Shown here one piece after another: positions 60,270 to 64,000 of a stretch of 64,000 bases of DNA (positions within the stretch are counted from its first letter, which is position 1; each line of letters begins with the position of its first letter). The notes under the pieces are model-generated. The model was not told the origin of the DNA, ran no database searches, and saw only the letters and a list, made by a program, of their open reading frames with translations. The position numbers and the translations under genes are program-made. Source of the stretch: Streptomyces sp. CB01881. GTDB taxonomy: Bacteria; Actinomycetota; Actinomycetes; Streptomycetales; Streptomycetaceae. The stretch covers positions 9,996,551 through 10,060,550 of the forward strand of contig NZ_CP026498.1 of the NCBI RefSeq assembly GCF_002953255.1, written 5' to 3'.

Positions 60270-60965
60270 ATGTCGAAGATCCTGTTCGTCGTCACCGGCG
60301 CCACCTACTGGACGCTCGCCGACGGAACCCGGCACCCCACGGGCTTCTGGGCCGAGGAGGCCGTCACCCCTTACGAGGCGTTCACGGCCGCCGGTCACGA
60401 GGTCACCGTCGCCACCCCCGGCGGGGTGGTCCCGACGGTCGACCAGGGCAGCCTGACCCCCGAGGTCAACGGCGGGCCGGAGGGCGCCGAGCGGATCACG
60501 TCCGGTCTGGAGGCCTTCACCGGTCTGCGGCTGCCGGTCAAGCTGGAGGACGTGGACCTCGCCGACTACGATGCCGTGTTCTACCCCGGTGGCCACGGCC
60601 CGATGGAGGACCTCGCCGTCGACGCGGTCTCCGGCCGGCTGCTCGCCGACACCCTGGCCTCCGGCAAGCCGCTCGGCGTGGTCTGTCATGGCCCGGCCGC
60701 GCTGCTGGCCGCCACCCGCGCCGACGGCACCAACGTCTTCGCCGGCTACCGGCTGACCGGCTTCACCGACGCCGAGGAGACCCAGGCCGGCCTCGCCGAC
60801 AAGGCGAAGTGGCTGCTCCAGACCCGGCTGGTGGAGGCGGGTGCCGACTTCCAGGAGGGCAAGCCGTGGGCCCCGCACGTGGTCGTCGACCGCAACCTGG
60901 TGACCGGCCAGAACCCGGCCTCCTCCGCCCCGCTCGCGGCCGAACTGCTCAAGAAACTGGCCTGA
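60270..60965 (+). CDS. DJ-1/PfpI-family protein, Hsp31/type 1 amidotransferase-like
   Basis: 231 residues from ATG 60270. Nucleophile elbow with C139-H140 (GVVCHGPAALL), FYPGGHGPMEDL and WAEEAVTPYEAF, as in Hsp31/YajL-like and glyoxalase III-type members. Such proteins act on methylglyoxal or glycated substrates or serve as stress chaperones in the cytoplasm. Its control by a divergent LysR suggests induction by a reactive electrophile. The precise activity cannot be told from sequence. Confidence 0.9.
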   Translation: MSKILFVVTGATYWTLADGTRHPTGFWAEEAVTPYEAFTAAGHEVTVATPGGVVPTVDQGSLTPEVNGGPEGAERITSGLEAFTGLRLPVKLEDVDLADYDAVFYPGGHGPMEDLAVDAVSGRLLADTLASGKPLGVVCHGPAALLAATRADGTNVFAGYRLTGFTDAEETQAGLADKAKWLLQTRLVEAGADFQEGKPWAPHVVVDRNLVTGQNPASSAPLAAELLKKLA

Positions 60966-61055
60966 GACCCGGAGCTCCCGACCCGCCGATGACGGCCTCC
61001 GCTGCCGGCCGGCCCGCCCGGCCGGCAGCCCCCGACCGCCTCGGCCCCGCGCGGC

Positions 61056-61104
61056 CACCGGGCACCGGGCACCGGGCACCGGGCATCGGGCATCGGGCAC
61101 CGGG
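61056..61104. repeat. seven 7-bp tandem repeats
   Basis: The unit CACCGGG is repeated seven times (two copies CATCGGG) in the gap after the DJ-1 gene; further isolated copies lie between it and the terminator. Confidence 0.9.
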
Positions 61105-61124
61105 CGTGAACGCCGGGCACCGGG

Positions 61125-61159
61125 CGTGAGCTCCGGCAGCGTCACTGCCGGAGCTCACG
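61125..61159. terminator. 15-bp perfect hairpin between convergent genes
   Basis: CGTGAGCTCCGGCAG/CTGCCGGAGCTCACG with a 5-nt loop. Its right arm includes the last codons of the MBL/rhodanese gene. Confidence 0.85.
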
Positions 61160-62629
61160 CACCAGGTCCTGCGCGCCGCCGCTGACCACGGCCGTCACCG
61201 GGAGGCCCGCTGCGGCGAGCAGGCTGGCCGCGACGGTGGCCCGGCGGCCCCGGCCGCAGACCGTCCAGAACTCCCGGCCGGGCGGCAACCCGTCGATCCG
61301 GCCGGGCAGTTCGGTGAGCGGGATGGCGAGGGCACCGGGCACCGGCGGGTCGGCGGCGGGCCGCACGTCGAGCACCTGGACCGGCAACTCTCCCTTCGGC
61401 CCGGCAGCCCCACCCGCAACCGACCCACCCGCAACCGACCCACCCGCAACCGACCCACCCGCAACAGCCGGGCCCGCAACGCTCCCACCCGCCAGAGCTC
61501 GGCGCACCTCGGAGACGTCGGCTGTCCTGATCGCGGCCAACGGACGCCCGCTCGCCCGCCAGCGTTCCACACCTCCGTCCAACTGCCCCACCAGCCTGGC
61601 GTCGTAGCCGATCCGGAGCAGCTGGAGGACGGCTTCGCGGGCCGCGTCGGCGACCGGTTCCGGCAGCACCAGGACCAACGGCCTGTCCAACGGCACCACT
61701 TCACCGACCAGTGCCGCGAAGGAGCCGTCCAGCTCGTCGCCGAGCGACCCCGGCAGGTGGGCGTCGGCGAACGCCCGGCGGTCCCGCGCGTCGACCACCA
61801 GCGCACCGCGCCCGAGCGCCAGTTGGACCTCCTGGGGCGTCAGCGACAACAGCGCGGGCGGGCCGCCGAGGACGGCCGGGCCGGCCCGGTTCAGCGGCCC
61901 CATCTGCCGGTAGTAGGCGGGCGCGGGCGGCAGGCCGAGCATGCGGGTGGCCACGAACGCGTCCTCGTCGGCGGCCAGCAGTGCCGGGTTGGCGAGCCGC
62001 TGGTCGCCGACCGTACTGGTCCGCTCGCCGGCCACCGCACCGATCGTGCACGAGCTGCCGGCTCCGTGCGTTGGCAGCACCCTTGTGCCGGAGGGGAGTT
62101 GGGCGAGGCGCCGGAGCGAGCGGTACTGGGCGCGGGCCAGTTGCTCCGTCCGGGCGGCGCCGGAGAGGTCGGTCCGGCCCGCACTGCCGACCAGCAGGCT
62201 GCCTCCGGTGAACACCGCCGTCGGCAGACCCTCCCCCGACCCGCCGTCGAGAACCAGATAGGCGGTGTGCTCGGCGGTGTGGCCGGGTGTCTCCAGCGCC
62301 TGGACGCGCAACCCGCCGAGGGTGATCTCGTCGCCCTCCGCCAACGGCAGGTGGTCGAAGCCGTACCCGGCGCGGGCCGGCCCCGCGACCGTCGCCCCGG
62401 TGGCGGCCCGGACCTCCAGGGCACCGGAGAGGTAGTCGTTGTGGACGTGGGTGTCCAGGACGTACCGGATCCGCAGCCCGCGCGCCTCACAGGAGGCGAG
62501 CAGGGGCCAGCAGTCCCGCTGGGGGTCCACCACCAGGGCCTCGTCGCCGGAGGCCAGCAGGTAGCTGGTGTCGCCGAGGGCCGCAGTGGTGACGGGTTCG
62601 ATGGTGTTCCCGCCGGCGCCGCTCCTCAT
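61142..62629 (-). CDS. metallo-beta-lactamase / double rhodanese fusion
   Basis: 495 residues from ATG 62629 (ATGA overlap with the sulfite-oxidase gene). Residues 1-250: persulfide-dioxygenase/glyoxalase-II-like MBL domain with H61, H63 and D65 (THVHNDYLSG), PGHTAEHTAYL, and THGAGSSC. Then a rhodanese domain without the catalytic Cys (VVDARDRRAFADAHLPGS), a GGSVA-repeat linker, and a second rhodanese with active C458 (VCGRGRRA). Relatives oxidise glutathione- or mycothiol-type persulfide to sulfite and move sulfane sulfur. The overlapping sulfite-oxidase-like gene fits sulfite removal. An Asp-Tyr in place of Asp-His in the metal motif is seen in this subgroup. Confidence 0.88.
   Translation of the reverse strand: MRSGAGGNTIEPVTTAALGDTSYLLASGDEALVVDPQRDCWPLLASCEARGLRIRYVLDTHVHNDYLSGALEVRAATGATVAGPARAGYGFDHLPLAEGDEITLGGLRVQALETPGHTAEHTAYLVLDGGSGEGLPTAVFTGGSLLVGSAGRTDLSGAARTEQLARAQYRSLRRLAQLPSGTRVLPTHGAGSSCTIGAVAGERTSTVGDQRLANPALLAADEDAFVATRMLGLPPAPAYYRQMGPLNRAGPAVLGGPPALLSLTPQEVQLALGRGALVVDARDRRAFADAHLPGSLGDELDGSFAALVGEVVPLDRPLVLVLPEPVADAAREAVLQLLRIGYDARLVGQLDGGVERWRASGRPLAAIRTADVSEVRRALAGGSVAGPAVAGGSVAGGSVAGGSVAGGAAGPKGELPVQVLDVRPAADPPVPGALAIPLTELPGRIDGLPPGREFWTVCGRGRRATVAASLLAAAGLPVTAVVSGGAQDLVRELRQ
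61411..61470 (-). repeat. 15-bp tandem repeats coding for GGSVA
   Basis: Three exact copies of CACCCGCAACCGACC plus one partial copy. They encode the linker between the two rhodanese domains. Confidence 0.9.
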
Positions 62630-63810
62630 GTCGGTGCCACCTCCTCGCGCCGGTGCCGCCCCGCCCGGGGGCCGCCCTCCTCCGGGGCCGTTCCCGCGCC
62701 GCTCCCCCGCCGTTCCCGCACGCGGCCCGGACCGCCGACGACCACGACCTCCACCCCGGCCACCGGGTTGCACCCGTACCCCTGCTCGTTCCACGGCGTC
62801 CGCAGCGGCTGGGTGCGCCCCTCGGCGTCGGTCGCCCGCGCCAGCAGGAGCCGTGGTCCCGGCACCCGCGGCGTCCACCGGTACGCCCACTCCGCCCAGG
62901 CGTACGGGCCTGCGGCGGGTGCCAGTTCGGCCGGCCGCCACCCGCCGCTGCCGACCCGCACCTCCACCCGGCGCACCGGAACCCCGCCCGACCAGGCCCG
63001 CCCGCGCACCGTGCAGAGGAGGCCCAGCGGCAGCCGCGCCCCGGGCGCCGGTCCCGTGATCAGCGACTTCACCCGGATCTCCCTCACCGGCCCCTCGGGC
63101 GTGCCGTCAGGGACGCCGCGGGAGCGCCGGTAGACGTACTCCTCGGCCTGGAACGGTCCGGTGAACGGCCGGGCCACCGCCTCCACCCCGACCAGCCACT
63201 TCACGTCCGCCACCCCGTAGTGGCCGGGCACCAGCAGCCGGACGGGCGCACCGTGGCCGGGTGTGAGCGGGGCGCCGTTCATGTGTGTGGCGAGCAGGGT
63301 GTCGGCGTGGAGGGCCAGGCCGGCCGGCAGGCTCCGCTCGAAGGCGGTGCGGTGGCCGTGCAGCTCGCCCTCGTCCGCGCCGGTGAACACCAGCTCCACC
63401 GCCTCCGGCCGCAGACCGGCCGACGCCAGCACCGTCCGCAGCGGGACCCCGGTGAAGCGGGCGCACCCCACGGCCCGCTGCGCCCACGGCAGGCCGGGCG
63501 GGCGGGGCTCCATCAGGCTGCGGCCGTTCCCGGCGCACTCCACCACCATCTCCAGCTCGCGCCCCGGAAGGGCCAGCAACTCCTCGTATCCGAGGTCGAG
63601 TTCGGTGTCCACCAACCCGCTCACCCACAACCGCCAGCCGGCTCGGCGCAGGTGCGGAACACCGAAGTGGTCGCGGACGAAGAACGCGCGGGTGGGCGTG
63701 AGGGGCTCGGCCAGCGCCGCCGCCGGCGTCTGTGCGTTGTACGGCTCGGTGGTGACCGTCTCGGGCGCCCAGCGTGGGGCGGTCGTCCCCTTGCGGGCTG
63801 TCGTCGTCAT
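62626..63810 (-). CDS. sulfite-oxidase-like molybdopterin enzyme
   Basis: 394 residues. SUOX fold: the molybdenum-ligand C92 in VVECAGNGRSLM, then HMNGAPLTPGHGAPVRLLVPGHYGVADVKWL and a C-terminal Mo-co dimerisation domain (WSGGVPVRRVEVRVGSGGW, WNEQGYGCNPV). No signal peptide, haem or membrane segment, so it is a soluble cytoplasmic form. Predicted oxidation of sulfite to sulfate. Translationally coupled to the MBL/rhodanese gene, suggesting sulfide/persulfide detoxification as one unit. The C-terminus is Arg/Gly-rich. Confidence 0.9.
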   Translation of the reverse strand: MTTTARKGTTAPRWAPETVTTEPYNAQTPAAALAEPLTPTRAFFVRDHFGVPHLRRAGWRLWVSGLVDTELDLGYEELLALPGRELEMVVECAGNGRSLMEPRPPGLPWAQRAVGCARFTGVPLRTVLASAGLRPEAVELVFTGADEGELHGHRTAFERSLPAGLALHADTLLATHMNGAPLTPGHGAPVRLLVPGHYGVADVKWLVGVEAVARPFTGPFQAEEYVYRRSRGVPDGTPEGPVREIRVKSLITGPAPGARLPLGLLCTVRGRAWSGGVPVRRVEVRVGSGGWRPAELAPAAGPYAWAEWAYRWTPRVPGPRLLLARATDAEGRTQPLRTPWNEQGYGCNPVAGVEVVVVGGPGRVRERRGSGAGTAPEEGGPRAGRHRREEVAPT

Positions 63811-64000
63811 CCCGGCTCACCACCTGTGTGCGTCCATCGTGCCTGCCCCCGTGCGTGTTCCCGGTGCCTGCCCCGTACCCGACCCTGTACCCGCCCCCCA
63901 CGCCTGTCCCCGTACGAAGCCCGGCGCGCCGGAAGCCCCGCGCCCCCTCCCCCACGCGCCGAAGCCCTGTGCCGGCCCACCGACCCACCGACCCACCGGC
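63811..64000. other. window end, upstream of the sulfur operon
   Basis: It should contain the promoter of the minus-strand sulfur genes. The sequence holds GTACCCG and CCGACCCAC short repeats; no gene or clear promoter is seen. Confidence 0.4.

Overview
The window is very G+C-rich, with strong G/C bias at third codon positions, GTG and TTG starts next to ATG, AGGAG-type ribosome binding sites and many genes joined by 4-nt ATGA/GTGA overlaps. Together with family content (tandem IclR, PaaX, I36 inhibitor, a Nur-type box at an iron superoxide dismutase gene, methylmalonyl-CoA mutase with MeaB, a pcaIJFHGB-L operon) this points to an actinomycete, most likely Streptomyces or Kitasatospora. It is a chromosomal stretch with many catabolic and regulatory genes. 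I see no rRNA, tRNA, CRISPR array, prophage or biosynthetic megasynthase.

Layout. 0-1 kb: end of an MFS exporter and a GlcG/HbpS-like protein. 1.2-5.3 kb: a less G+C-biased patch with a Ser/Thr kinase fused to a beta-propeller, two small Cys-rich proteins and an IS5-family element lodged in the leader of one of them. 5.7-8.2 kb: an Old Yellow Enzyme and a secreted NlpC/P60 hydrolase. 8.5-13.7 kb: mutA-mutB-meaB. 13.8-17.3 kb: sodF with its Nur box, and a secreted M9 collagenase. 17.5-25.9 kb: an ABC exporter, a secreted I36-type inhibitor, TetR and XRE regulators, a decayed SDR gene, an ArsR/MFS pair and a DsbA-like protein. 26-27.5 kb: a FAD amine-oxidase-like protein.

27.6-42.8 kb is the most coherent block. 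A PaaX-type regulator faces an operon of SDR, amidohydrolase, acyl-CoA ligase and MaoC hydratase. This is the enzyme set known from Rhodococcus p-hydroxycinnamate catabolism (CouN, CouO, CouL, CouM), which turns p-coumarate into 4-hydroxybenzoate. Head-on to it lies one long operon, pcaI-J-F-H-G-B-L-pobA, which takes 4-hydroxybenzoate through protocatechuate and beta-ketoadipate to succinyl-CoA and acetyl-CoA. A two-domain (tandem) IclR regulator faces that operon across a perfect palindrome. I infer one continuous lignin-phenolic degradation supercluster.

43-55 kb: an APC permease with a YtcJ-type amidohydrolase, a broken regulator remnant, a carboxylesterase, a secreted SurE-like phosphatase, a GH3 glycosidase with a sugar MFS and a divergent TetR, and a lone paaK with its own operator. 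55.6-64 kb: an ABC-2 type ATPase/permease pair, an unrecognised 193-aa protein, a LysR/DJ-1 divergent pair, and a sulfur module of a sulfite-oxidase-like molybdoenzyme overlapping a metallo-beta-lactamase/rhodanese protein.

Short tandem repeats (7-20 bp units) recur in gaps, gene ends and protein linkers throughout. Starts were chosen by ribosome binding sites, overlaps and family alignment from memory; no database search was possible.
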